Source: Streptomyces showdoensis (lineage in GTDB: Bacteria; Actinomycetota; Actinomycetes; Streptomycetales; Streptomycetaceae). Taken from it: 64,000 nucleotides of DNA. Each line of letters begins with the position of its first letter. The first letter of the stretch is position 1. The translations under genes and the position numbers were made by a program. The notes below the pieces were generated by a model, which had not been told where the DNA came from, did not search any database, and was given only the letters and a program-made list of their open reading frames with translations. Positions 1 to 7,258 of the stretch are shown here, piece by piece. The stretch is taken from positions 124,001-188,000 of the forward strand of contig NZ_BAAAXG010000026.1 in NCBI RefSeq assembly GCF_039535475.1, read 5' to 3'.

Positions 1-416
1 GCCTTAATGTCCTCTTGAACGGTCTGCCACGCTTGGGAGGCAATCTTCGACTCTTCGACCCGCAGAGGATCGCTGACTGTTACCAACGCTCGATGCAGGA
101 TCCCTTGATCCTCATTCGCAACCGCGACAGTCAGCTTTCGATCGACGAGCAACCGCGCTTCGAAGCGCCGAAGATCATCCGACCTCAGCCTCTTCAGGCG
201 CTGCGCCTCCGCCCTGCTGATGCGGGTGTACACCCAGAGGTTGTACTCCGTAGCTACACCGTCAACACAGGCGAAGAAGTAGTAGGCCGGCCGGAATCGC
301 TTCTTGAGGATCCCCTCAGTGGGCATGTCGTAGAAGTTGAGCTCGTGAACCATGCGCATTGCCCGAGAAGGCGCCCACGGCCTCGCTCCCAGCTCCAACT
401 CGATACGCTCAGTCAC
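1..416 (-). CDS. hypothetical protein, 3' end beyond left edge
   Basis: Open minus-strand frame of at least 138 codons running off the left edge, so the C-terminus is missing. The GTG start at 416-414 follows a clear GGAGGAG ribosome site and overlaps the stop of the upstream ORF by GTGA, implying translational coupling. The visible protein begins (M)TERIELELGARPWAP and continues with aromatic-rich sequence (RPAYYFFACVDG, NLWVYTRI) and a charged helix. I do not recognise a family. Codon use is less G/C-biased than in the chromosomal genes further right, consistent with acquired DNA. It is probably the last or middle gene of a small operon carried by the integrated element. Function unknown. 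Confidence 0.65.
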   Translation of the reverse strand, partial: MTERIELELGARPWAPSRAMRMVHELNFYDMPTEGILKKRFRPAYYFFACVDGVATEYNLWVYTRISRAEAQRLKRLRSDDLRRFEARLLVDRKLTVAVANEDQGILHRALVTVSDPLRVEESKIASQAWQTVQEDIK

Positions 417-676
417 GTTGACTCCTCCTCTCCGTGCCACTCCGGACCCTCAGTGAAGCACCCATCGAACTGCTTCGCATGCTGATCTGTCCACTCACCG
501 CGAGGAAGCATCACCCGGACGTGGTCAGGGTTCGCTTGCGTGGGGTCGTGCTCAACAGTGAACCCAGCTACACGAAGTATTCCCGCGGATGTCCGCCTCA
601 CTCCATCACCGGCACGCGGTGCCTGCAGTCCGACGATGCCGTGAGCGTCACTGGCTGCTACAGAGCCGCGAATCAA
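413..676 (-). CDS. small hypothetical protein of the integrated element
   Basis: Frame of about 87 codons whose TGA overlaps the GTG of the next gene (GTGA). The start is uncertain. A TTG at 676-674 has a GGGGGG run six bases upstream and is my choice; the frame is open up to an ATG at 781, and a later GTG before RRTSAGILRV is also possible. The conserved-looking core is GLQAPRAGDGVRRTSAG followed by FTVEHDPTQANPDHVRV and GEWTDQHAKQFDGCF, which looks like a small alpha/beta protein. I cannot assign a function. Coupling to the downstream ORF suggests a two-gene unit. Confidence 0.5.
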   Translation of the reverse strand: MIRGSVAASDAHGIVGLQAPRAGDGVRRTSAGILRVAGFTVEHDPTQANPDHVRVMLPRGEWTDQHAKQFDGCFTEGPEWHGEEEST

Positions 677-818
677 CGAGATCCCCCCTCTGTCGATACC
701 GTCCCGAGGTCGGGAGCGAAAGGCGGGACCCCCCCACCGGACGCTTGTTGCTGCCGTACTGCGAGAGCACCTGATCGTCATTGATCAGCTCACGGCGACG
801 CTTCCTGCCGAAGGCCAT
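648..818 (-). CDS. short basic ORF, doubtful
   Basis: A 56-codon frame starting MAFGRKRRRELINDD with a GGGGAG site four to five bases before the ATG at 818. It overlaps the next minus-strand ORF by about 29 bases in another frame. The very basic N-terminus would suit a nucleic-acid-binding peptide. It could equally be the 5' part of a longer gene broken by a frameshift, because the downstream frame is open across the overlap. No family recognised. Confidence 0.3.
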   Translation of the reverse strand: MAFGRKRRRELINDDQVLSQYGSNKRPVGGSRLSLPTSGRYRQRGDLVDSRLCSSQ

Positions 819-825
819 TTCTCCC

Positions 826-1080
826 CTACGCCCAAGCATCTCGCATGCCCGCCTTACTGGCTACCACCTTCGAGCCAACCAATCGCAACTCGCCAAGGTT
901 GCAGTTTGATAACGATCGATCACGCAGCGAGGCCACTCGCACCAAAGACCCACCAGACCCCAGCCACGGATCGCTCAATGTAGCGATCACATCACTCCTC
1001 TCGTAACCCTCCGGCAAGCCCTCCGCCCGGATCCGATTGCGGCAAGTTGGCCCGATTCCGCCTATCGAACGAGTTGCCAA
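826..1080 (-). CDS. small hypothetical ORF, doubtful
   Basis: An 84-codon frame with a TTG start at 1080 and no convincing ribosome site. It sits in the same lower-G+C stretch as its neighbours. The C-terminal half (SDPWLGSGGSLVRVASL, then GELRLVGSKVVASKAG) reads like protein, but codon bias is weak. It may be a remnant of an element-borne gene. I cannot exclude a chance ORF. Confidence 0.25.
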   Translation of the reverse strand: MATRSIGGIGPTCRNRIRAEGLPEGYERSDVIATLSDPWLGSGGSLVRVASLRDRSLSNCNLGELRLVGSKVVASKAGMRDAWA

Positions 1081-1141
1081 GGCGCTCGCCTTCCGCTACT
1101 CCGAAACTCACCTGGCGACAGCGCTGAAGATCCATCTCCTG

Positions 1142-1180
1142 GTCCGAATCGGATGCTGTTTTCTGGCATCCGATTCGGAC
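1142..1180. promoter_or_regulatory. perfect 15-bp inverted repeat upstream of restriction gene
   Basis: The arms GTCCGAATCGGATGC (1142-1156) and GCATCCGATTCGGAC (1166-1180) are exact reverse complements around a 9-base loop, TGTTTTCTG. The repeat ends 62 bases before the restriction-gene ATG. It could be an operator, a terminator for incoming transcription, or a recombination site; the sequence alone does not decide. Confidence 0.5.
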
Positions 1181-1242
1181 ACCGGACGGTAGCGTACCCT
1201 ACGACCTGTCCTAGTAGATCGATTAAGCGCAAGGAGGCACGC

Positions 1243-2181
1243 ATGCTGGGAGTGGCACCTGAGACACCCGCAGCCACCGAGTGGAGCCTCAACCCTGGGG
1301 ACTCGATCGAGCGCAAAAAGCTGCATGCGCAGTACGGAGGCAGGACACAGGGCGGCATCGGCCCCTCTGCGAAGACGCCAAACGTGTTGATCTTCACCGA
1401 CCCAATCGCCGGCGAGAAGCACGGCTACTACGACGGGTGGATGCCTGACGGGCTCTTCCACTACAGCGGCGAAGGGCAGTACGGGGATCAGCGGATGCTC
1501 TCGGGTAACGCCAGCATCCTCAACCACCGCACTGAAGGCCGGGCACTGCGCGTTTTCCAGGGCGCCAGAGGAAGCGTCGTCTACCTCGGCCAGTTCCAAG
1601 TCAGCGGTTGGTACGAGGCCGATGCCCCTGAAACAGGCGGTGGCCCGCTGCGCAAGGTCATAGTCTTCCGGCTACAGCCGATCGACACACCCCCTCAAGA
1701 ACCCGGCACCAAGGTGGGGCGACTACTGCGGAGCCAGTCGGACGTGGTCGCCCGCATCGATGTCGAGCAGCACGAAACCGAAAGATCGTTCGTCGAACCA
1801 AGTCGCGAGCCGTACGAGGCGGAACGCCGTGAGGCTAAGTTGGTGCTCCAGTTCAGCGACTACATGCGATCAAAGGGGCATCACATTTGCCGCCACCGCA
1901 TTCTCCCTCCGGGAGAAACGCGTCCCTTGCTGACTGATCTCTATGTTGAGGATCTGGAGCTCCTTGTTGAAGCCAAGGGGAGCGTGACTCGGGAGAACCT
2001 CAGAATGGCCATTGGGCAACTTGCCGACTACAGCAGGTTCGTCACTCCTGCTAGCCGGGCCGTGCTGCTGCCATCAGAGCCTCGTGCGGACTTGGCATCC
2101 CTCCTCGCGACTCAAGGGTGCGCCGCCATCTGGCCTGAACGTAAGAGCTTCAAGTGCACGAGTCCCGGACTTCTCCCTTAA
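1243..2181 (+). CDS. putative modification-dependent (type IV-like) restriction endonuclease
   Basis: 312 residues with ATG preceded by AAGGAGG at ideal spacing. The N-terminal half holds a conserved block (GEKHGYYDGW, FHYSGEGQYGDQ, SGNASILNH, GRALRVFQG, VYLGQFQV). Its order resembles SRA/YDG-type modified-base readers (tyrosine-glycine strand, GN, then a basic-aromatic strand). The C-terminal half carries a PD-(D/E)XK nuclease signature: Asp232 in LLTDLYVED, then Glu243-Ala-Lys245 in LLVEAKG, followed by a helix with conserved Gln/Tyr (AIGQLADYSR). This arrangement suggests cleavage of DNA carrying modified bases. No methyltransferase lies beside it, as expected for type IV enzymes. It is the last gene before the tRNA-fragment boundary of the integrated element. 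The nuclease call is fairly firm; the modified-base reading is inference. Confidence 0.7.
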   Translation: MLGVAPETPAATEWSLNPGDSIERKKLHAQYGGRTQGGIGPSAKTPNVLIFTDPIAGEKHGYYDGWMPDGLFHYSGEGQYGDQRMLSGNASILNHRTEGRALRVFQGARGSVVYLGQFQVSGWYEADAPETGGGPLRKVIVFRLQPIDTPPQEPGTKVGRLLRSQSDVVARIDVEQHETERSFVEPSREPYEAERREAKLVLQFSDYMRSKGHHICRHRILPPGETRPLLTDLYVEDLELLVEAKGSVTRENLRMAIGQLADYSRFVTPASRAVLLPSEPRADLASLLATQGCAAIWPERKSFKCTSPGLLP

Positions 2182-2365
2182 CCTCCCCAGCGTGACTAGG
2201 TGCCTCCCCTTATCAGGCCTCTAAGATCCCGTCCTGCGGCGCAGGCAAGGGGCCAGACTCTCCGACAGGACCCGACAGACGACTCTCGCGGCCTGCCTGT
2301 GGACCAGTTCCGCGCGTAAACCTGCCAGCTCCTCTCTGACCTGCGGGGATGTGGTCCGCGCACGC

Positions 2366-2409
2366 GCCCTCCGGAGCCGTGTGCGCAGGTTCGAATCCTG
2401 CCGGGGGCA
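2366..2409 (+). pseudogene. 3' tRNA fragment, probable att site of integrated element
   Basis: The segment ends with a perfect T-arm (stem GCAGG/CCTGC, loop TTCGAAT, 2385-2401), a 7-base acceptor 3' strand CGGGGGC (2402-2408) and discriminator A2409. Upstream bases CCTCCGGAG could be a long variable arm, which would suit a class II (Leu/Ser) tRNA. The matching 5' acceptor GCCCCCG is absent upstream, so this is not a whole tRNA. This is what site-specific integration into a tRNA 3' end leaves at the distal junction. The intact tRNA should lie left of the window. Confidence 0.7.
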
Positions 2410-2429
2410 CTTCGCAGGAAGTGCCAGAC

Positions 2430-2467
2430 AGACCCCGTGGTCAGCGGAAACGCTGAGTGCGGGGTCT
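2430..2467 (+). terminator. tRNA-type intrinsic terminator
   Basis: Outer stem AGACCCCG/CGGGGTCT and inner stem TCAGCG/CGCTGA with a GAAA tetraloop, followed by TGTTGT. It starts 20 bases after the tRNA 3' end, so it was probably the native terminator of the interrupted tRNA gene. Confidence 0.75.
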
Positions 2468-2499
2468 TGTTGTATGCGCGGGTGGGTGTCGCGCCGGTG

Positions 2500-2835
2500 T
2501 CAGCCGGTGAGTTCGTGGAGCAGGGTGCCGTCCTCGGCGTGGAGTTCGAGTGCGTGCGGGGCGCCGAGGAGGCGGCTCAGGTCGTCGAGGCGGGCGGGGT
2601 CGACGAAGCCGTTGAGCAAGAGGTCCGTGCCGTCGACCGGCTCGATCTCCAGCCGGCACCAACTGGTCTCCACCTCATAGCCGGACCAGGACGACGACGA
2701 GGAGCTCCAGCCCGCTCGGACGAACCGGGCGGCCACGGTCGATGCGTCGCGGTGGTTGCGGACCACGCCGCACACGTTGGTGGCCGCCTCCGCCCACCGG
2801 TTGTCGAGCTCCGCGCCTTCGTCGGACAGGTCCAT
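2500..2835 (-). CDS. conserved hypothetical protein
   Basis: 111 residues starting MDLSDEGAELDNRW. Features are a helical N-terminal part, a serine-rich stretch, and an acidic alpha/beta C-terminal half with LEIEPVDGTDLLLNGFVDP and LHAEDGTLLHEL. Typical Streptomyces G/C-rich third positions return here, so this is the first chromosomal gene right of the tRNA junction. It is divergent from the DUF5954 gene with about 150 bases between. No known domain recognised and no function assigned. Confidence 0.6.
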   Translation of the reverse strand: MDLSDEGAELDNRWAEAATNVCGVVRNHRDASTVAARFVRAGWSSSSSSWSGYEVETSWCRLEIEPVDGTDLLLNGFVDPARLDDLSRLLGAPHALELHAEDGTLLHELTG

Positions 2836-2982
2836 GTCCGGAGTATGCGCCGGAGCGGGCGGCGTGTTGTGGTGTCGGGGGCCGGGGTGGGTGGGGTGAG
2901 CGCCCCCCGGGCAACCCAACTGCGCCGGTCGTTCTTTTGGAAGCCTGGCCGGGCCCCCCTCCCCCGGCGCCACAATGCGCGC

Positions 2983-3999
2983 ATGAGTGATGACTGGAAG
3001 CTACGACTGGAGCGGATGAAGCGGGATCTCGTGATCAGTGGGGATCCCGTCGCCTGGGTAAGCGAGGCCGATGCCGTGCAGGCGTCCCTGCGGTATCCGT
3101 CGCTCGCCGTGCGCGGTGCCCTGTTCGGGGTGGCCGTGCAGCGGAAGGCGGACGGGGTCTGGCGGATGGTGACGCCGTTGCAGGACGGGATGCCGCAGAT
3201 CTCGCGGGACGGTCTGAACTCCAAGCTGTGGTTCCGGGCCAAGGACGACACCGACGATCCCGGGGTGCGGCGGGAGTTGCTCGCCGCGGTTGCCGTCCTG
3301 GAGCGGGAGGCCGTCGACGAGGTGGAGGTGCTCGACGAGCGGTACCGGATCGTGCGGGGCGACGAGCTCGCGCGGAGCGGGCCCGACGGGCTGGAGCCGC
3401 CGCGGCCCACCGATGTCGAGCCGCTCGAACGGTACTGGGACGACCGGCAGCCGGCCGATTCGCCGGACGTCGGGTTCGTCCTCGATCCGTTCCGGGAGCG
3501 CGGGCTCATGTCCGAGGCGCTGCGGCTCGGGCTGCGGAGCTTCGAGTACGCAGGGAAGCGCTACCCCGCCGCCGTCCGCGAGGACTCCCGGCGGGCGGTC
3601 GTCCGGCATCCCGAGATCGCGCTCATGCCCGTGACCTTCGGCGTCGTCGAGCGGACCGGCGACACCTGGCGGCCCGAGGGGGCGCTGATGCCGACCCCGC
3701 ACGACGCCCGCTGGTTCCTCTACGACGCGCTGGTCCGGATCTGGCCGCTGCTCCACAAGTATGGCGAGACCAAGCGGGAGCGGTACGCGCGCATCGCCGA
3801 GAAGTACCGGGCCGCCGGCCGCGCCGACGAGCTCAAGGTCGACGACCGGCTCTTCCGGATCTGCCGGGTCGAGCGCATCGTCCGCTTCGGCCCGGACGGG
3901 CCCGAGAAGCCCCGGCCTTCGGACGTGGACGACTACGGGCCCATGAAGATGCACCCCTCCATGGACGCCATGACCGGAGAGGTGCACCACGGCGAGTGA
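2983..3999 (+). CDS. DUF5954 family protein
   Basis: 338 residues starting MSDDWKLRLERMKRDL. It consists of two similar halves, each with a segment like (S/R)YPSLAVRGALFGVAVQ or HPEIALMPVTFGVVER, a PxxDxxx(K/R)W(F/L) segment and a basic YRIVRGDE / LFRICRVER strand ending in GPDG(L/P)E(P/K)PRP. This internal duplication is characteristic of the actinobacterial DUF5954 family, whose role is unknown. No signal peptide or membrane segment, so cytoplasmic. An in-frame extension upstream exists but is low-complexity; the ATG at 2983 fits the start of homology. Confidence 0.8.
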   Translation: MSDDWKLRLERMKRDLVISGDPVAWVSEADAVQASLRYPSLAVRGALFGVAVQRKADGVWRMVTPLQDGMPQISRDGLNSKLWFRAKDDTDDPGVRRELLAAVAVLEREAVDEVEVLDERYRIVRGDELARSGPDGLEPPRPTDVEPLERYWDDRQPADSPDVGFVLDPFRERGLMSEALRLGLRSFEYAGKRYPAAVREDSRRAVVRHPEIALMPVTFGVVERTGDTWRPEGALMPTPHDARWFLYDALVRIWPLLHKYGETKRERYARIAEKYRAAGRADELKVDDRLFRICRVERIVRFGPDGPEKPRPSDVDDYGPMKMHPSMDAMTGEVHHGE

Positions 4000-4018
4000 T
4001 CGCCTCGGGGAGAACGGA

Positions 4019-4057
4019 GGAGGGCCGTTCGGCGGTCCGGATGCCGCGCGGCCCTCC
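4019..4057. terminator. hairpin between convergent genes
   Basis: 9-bp stem GGAGGGCCG/CGGCCCTCC with a 21-base loop, between the DUF5954 stop and the stop of the minus-strand protease. Likely a shared bidirectional terminator. Confidence 0.5.
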
Positions 4058-4070
4058 CCGGCGCCCGGCG

Positions 4071-5681
4071 CTACTTGACGTTGATCGCCTTCCACGCCGC
4101 CGCCACCGCGTTGTACTCCGCGCTGCCGGACCCGTACAGGTCCGAGGCCGCCGAGAGGGTGGCCGTACGCGCGCCCGAGTAGCCGGTGGACGAGGTCATG
4201 TAGGTGGACAGGGCCTTGTACCAGATCTTGTAGGCCTTCTGGCGGCCGATGCCCGTGAGGGTGGAGCTGTCGTACGTCGGGGAGTTGTAGGTCACCCCGT
4301 TGATCGTCTTCGTCCCGCTGCCCTCGGAGAGCAGGTAGAAGAAGTGGTTCGCCGGGCCCGACGAGTAGTGCACGTTCAGGCGCCCGACCGACTTCGACCA
4401 GTAGTCCGCGGACTTGCCGTCCTTGCTGGGCTTGTCCATGTAGCGCAGCGGGGTGCCGTTGCCGTTGATGTCGATCTTCTCGCCGATGAGGTAGTCGCCG
4501 ACGTCCGACCCGTTCGCCGCGTAGAACTCCACCGACGTGCCGAGGATGTCGGACGTCGCCTCGTTCAGGCCGCCGGACTCGCCGCTGTAGCGCAGGTTCG
4601 CCGTGGAGGAGGTCAGGCCGTGGGACATCTCGTGGCCCGCCACGTCAAGCGAGGTCAGCGGGTGGGTGTTGCCGGTGCCGTCGCCGTACGTCATGCAGAA
4701 GCACGAGTCGTCCCAGAACGCGTTGACGTACGCGTTGCCGTAGTGGACCCGCGAGTACGCCGCGACGCCGTCGCCGCGGATGCCGTTGCGGCCCAGCTCG
4801 TTCTTGTAGAAGTCCCACGTCACGGCCGCGCCGTAGTGGGCGTCGGCGGCGGCCGTCTCGCGGTTGGTCGCCAGGCCGTTGCCCCACACGTCCGTGGAGT
4901 TGGTGAAGAGCGTGCCCGTGCCGGACGTGCCGCCGGCCAGGTCGTACGTCTTGTGACCGCCGCGGGCCGTGTCGTTGAGGGAGTACGAGGGGGCGGTGCC
5001 CAGGGTGACCTGGCCGCTGTACTCGGTGTTGCCGACGCCCGTCTCGATGGACTCGTACGCGAACAGCTCCTTGCCGCTGGTCGCGTCGGTGACGACGTGG
5101 CGGCGGCTCGGCGTGCCGTCGGCCTGGGTGCCCGTGACCACGGTCTCCCACGCCAGGACCGGCTTGCCGCTCGCGGCCCAGATCACCTTGCGGGCCGAGG
5201 AGGCCGCCGCCGACTTCGCGCCCGAGGACGCCACGGCCGACTTGCCGGCCACCGCGGCGGACAGCGCCGGGGCCGTGTCGGCCACGGCTATCGAGGCCTG
5301 CGTCGCCTTGGTGGTGGAGCGGGCGCCGTTCTTCTTCTGGTGCACGACGAGGTCGCCGCCGAGGACCGGGATGCCCGCGTACGTGCGCTCGTAGCGGGTG
5401 TGGACGGTGCCGTCCGCGTCCTTGACGACGTCGCGGGCGACCAGCTTCTCCTGGGCGGAGAGGCCGATGGACTCGGCGGTGCCCGCGGCGTCCGCCTGGG
5501 CCTCGTGGATCGCGGCCGCGCGCTGCGAGGTGCTGAGGACGAGGGCGGTCGCCCCGGCCTCGCGCTGGGCATCGGCGCTGGCGGAGCCGGACTGGACTCC
5601 GACGACGACCATGGCGGCCGAGGCGATCAGGGCGGCGGCGCGGACGGTGGTACGGCGGTGCGAGGACTGCTGGCGGGTCAC
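4071..5681 (-). CDS. secreted M4 (thermolysin-like) metalloprotease
   Basis: 536-residue pre-pro-protein. The Sec-type signal peptide is residues 1-37, ending GSASADA. The fungalysin/thermolysin propeptide covers about 60-120 (ERTYAGIPVLGGDLVV), then a PepSY-like part. The catalytic domain is about 215-536. Zinc ligands are visible as HEMSH (His350, His354) and GGLNEATSD with Glu374 exactly 20 residues after His354, the thermolysin spacing. The transition-state histidine lies in RLNVHYSSGPANHFFYLL. It should be an extracellular, self-processing neutral protease for peptide nutrition. It is single-gene, convergent with the DUF5954 gene, with a strong ribosome site (GAAGGAGC) before the ATG. 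Confidence 0.95.
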   Translation of the reverse strand: MTRQQSSHRRTTVRAAALIASAAMVVVGVQSGSASADAQREAGATALVLSTSQRAAAIHEAQADAAGTAESIGLSAQEKLVARDVVKDADGTVHTRYERTYAGIPVLGGDLVVHQKKNGARSTTKATQASIAVADTAPALSAAVAGKSAVASSGAKSAAASSARKVIWAASGKPVLAWETVVTGTQADGTPSRRHVVTDATSGKELFAYESIETGVGNTEYSGQVTLGTAPSYSLNDTARGGHKTYDLAGGTSGTGTLFTNSTDVWGNGLATNRETAAADAHYGAAVTWDFYKNELGRNGIRGDGVAAYSRVHYGNAYVNAFWDDSCFCMTYGDGTGNTHPLTSLDVAGHEMSHGLTSSTANLRYSGESGGLNEATSDILGTSVEFYAANGSDVGDYLIGEKIDINGNGTPLRYMDKPSKDGKSADYWSKSVGRLNVHYSSGPANHFFYLLSEGSGTKTINGVTYNSPTYDSSTLTGIGRQKAYKIWYKALSTYMTSSTGYSGARTATLSAASDLYGSGSAEYNAVAAAWKAINVK

Positions 5682-5955
5682 GCGTGCTCCTTCGCTGTGA
5701 AGCGTGGGGGGGGTGTGGGGGGTGGTGCGAGCAGCGAGCGTGCCAGCGAACGAGCGTTAATGACAGGTGCGCAACAAGAATTTGACCATCAGTTGTCCGA
5801 AGGGCGGCCAACTCCGTCCGGTATGCGGGGAGCTGACCGCCCTGAGGGTCGTACAGGGGCGATACGGGGGTGGTACGGGGGTGGTGCTGGGGGGTGCTGG
5901 GGTGGTGCGGGGTCGCGCAGGGTGGTGCAGGGCTGCCGCGGGGGCGGGCGGGGGC

Positions 5956-6612
5956 TCAGTCGAAGACCGGGCCCGACACCCTCGCCCGCTTGAACTCCGC
6001 GAAGCCGGGCACCGACGCCGCCAGTCGCGTCGCCTCCCACAGCCGCGCGGCCGCCTCCCCCCGCGGCACCCGCGAGATGACCGGGCCGAAGAAGCCCAGC
6101 GGCTCCCCCTCGGGGCCCGGCACCGCGAGGACCGGGCTGCCGGCCTCCTCGCCCACCGCCGCCTGGCCCGCCTCGTGGGACTCGCGGACCTCACCGTCGT
6201 ACGTGTCGTTCTCCGCGTACGCGATGAGCTCGGCCGCCGCCCCGTCCGGGAGCCCCGCCGCCTCCAGCGCCTCGCGGATCACGTCGAGCTCGGGGCCCTG
6301 CCCGCCGGGGTGGAAGCGGGCGCCCAGCTCGGCGAAGAGCCGCCCGGCCGCCTCGTTGCCGAACTTGTCCTTGACCGCGACCAGCGCGCGCACCGGGCGC
6401 CAGCCCTTCGGGCCCAGCAGCTCCCGGAACTGCTCAGGGATCTGGTCGATCCGGTCCTGGTTGAGAATTGCCAGGCTCATGACATTCCAGCGGATCTCGA
6501 CGAGGCCCTGCCGCTCCACCTCCACCAGCCAGCGCGAGGTGAGCCAGGTCCACGGGCACAGCGGGTCGAACCAGAAGTCGACCGGGGTCGGGGTCTCGGT
6601 GGCGGCGGTCAT
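5956..6612 (-). CDS. DsbA-family / mycothiol-dependent nitroreductase-type protein
   Basis: 218 residues starting MTAATETPTPVDFWFDP; the ATG at 6612 follows AAGGAGGAG. The motif WFDPLCPWTW is the thioredoxin-fold active site of the DsbA-like group that includes Rv2466c, in which a CPW-type cysteine works with mycothiol. A helical insertion (about 60-150) and the C-terminal EPLGFFGPVISRVPRG segment complete the fold. Likely a cytoplasmic mycothiol-linked oxidoreductase. It lies downstream of a DoxX protein with a 139-base repeat-containing gap. It may be unrelated to the biosynthetic cluster further right. Confidence 0.85.
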   Translation of the reverse strand: MTAATETPTPVDFWFDPLCPWTWLTSRWLVEVERQGLVEIRWNVMSLAILNQDRIDQIPEQFRELLGPKGWRPVRALVAVKDKFGNEAAGRLFAELGARFHPGGQGPELDVIREALEAAGLPDGAAAELIAYAENDTYDGEVRESHEAGQAAVGEEAGSPVLAVPGPEGEPLGFFGPVISRVPRGEAAARLWEATRLAASVPGFAEFKRARVSGPVFD

Positions 6613-6650
6613 GGGACTCCTCCTTGCGGCGGTGCGGGATTGCGGGGTCA

Positions 6651-6715
6651 CGGCACTGCGGGCTTACGGCACTACGGGCTTACAGGGTTACAGGGATACA
6701 GGGCTACTGGCTTAC
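6651..6715. repeat. short tandem repeats
   Basis: Two adjacent 16-bp copies CGGCACT(G/A)CGGGCTTA at 6651-6666 and 6667-6682, then degenerate 8-bp units of the type CAGGGNTA / TGGCTTAC. Non-coding, between the DoxX and DsbA-like genes. Confidence 0.6.
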
Positions 6716-6751
6716 GGGAGTGGGGAGTTGCCGGGCGAAGCCCGCGGGCGC

Positions 6752-7102
6752 TCAGTTGGCGGCGAGGCCGAGGAGGACCGGCGCGGCGGCGAGCAGCGCG
6801 AGGACCGCGGGGACCGGGGCGCCCTTGCCGTCCTTGGCGCGGATGTGCGTGACGATCGCGCCGAGGAAGTAGAGGACGACGCCCACACCGGCCGCGATGC
6901 CCAGGGGGCGGACCCAGATGCCCGCGATCAGGCCGATCGCGCCCAGGATCTCCAGCGTGGCGAGCCGGGGCAGCCAGCTGTCCGGGACGTTGACCTTCTG
7001 CATGCCGGCGACGATCTTCTCGTCGCGCACCAGCTTGCCGCGCGCCGATCCGAGGAGGACCAGCGAGACCAGGATCGCCAGGACGACGTATGCGATGAAC
7101 AC
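6752..7102 (-). CDS. DoxX-like membrane protein
   Basis: 116 residues with four predicted transmembrane helices: FIAYVVLAILVSLVLLGSA, LEILGAIGLIAGIWV, AAGVGVVLYFLGAIVTHI and PVPAVLALLAAAPVLLGLAA. Topology, length and the short GKLVRDEKIVAGMQKVNVP loop fit the DoxX_2 family. Members often accompany redox proteins; here the next downstream gene is a DsbA-like oxidoreductase. GTG start with AAGGAG six bases upstream. Specific function unknown. Confidence 0.8.
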   Translation of the reverse strand: MFIAYVVLAILVSLVLLGSARGKLVRDEKIVAGMQKVNVPDSWLPRLATLEILGAIGLIAGIWVRPLGIAAGVGVVLYFLGAIVTHIRAKDGKGAPVPAVLALLAAAPVLLGLAAN

Positions 7103-7124
7103 GGTTGCTCCTTGAACGGATGAG

Positions 7125-7174
7125 GTTGGGGTTGGGGTTGGGGATCAGGGTGGGGATGGGGATCAGGGTGCGGG
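7125..7174 (+). repeat. G-rich telomere-like repeats
   Basis: Consecutive GGTTGGGGTTGGGG units, then GGGATCAGGGTGGGG-type units, upstream of the DoxX start and downstream of the methyltransferase. Several runs of four G separated by short loops could form a G-quadruplex on the plus strand. Confidence 0.55.
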
Positions 7175-7258
7175 TGAGGAACAGGGTGCGGGCGGGGTGG
7201 GCGGAGAGGTCGTGGTGACGCCGTACGGGTACGGGTCGAGGCCTCGCCCCGCGTGCGT

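Noticed and set aside
648-818. Frameshifted single gene spanning 413-818
   Set aside because: Two overlapping frames could be one broken gene, but each has its own plausible start and I see no homology to prove a fusion.
2213-2410. Minus-strand ORF beginning MPPAGFEPAH
   Set aside because: It reads antisense through the tRNA fragment and att junction; this peptide start is a familiar artefact of annotated tRNA 3' ends.
2330-2411. Complete tRNA gene
   Set aside because: The T-arm and acceptor 3' strand are perfect, but no matching 5' acceptor (GCCCCCG), D-arm or anticodon arm exists upstream.
3228-5993. 921-codon plus-strand frame
   Set aside because: Antisense shadow of the M4 protease and out-of-frame reading of the DUF5954 gene; composition is Arg/Gly-rich with no domain.
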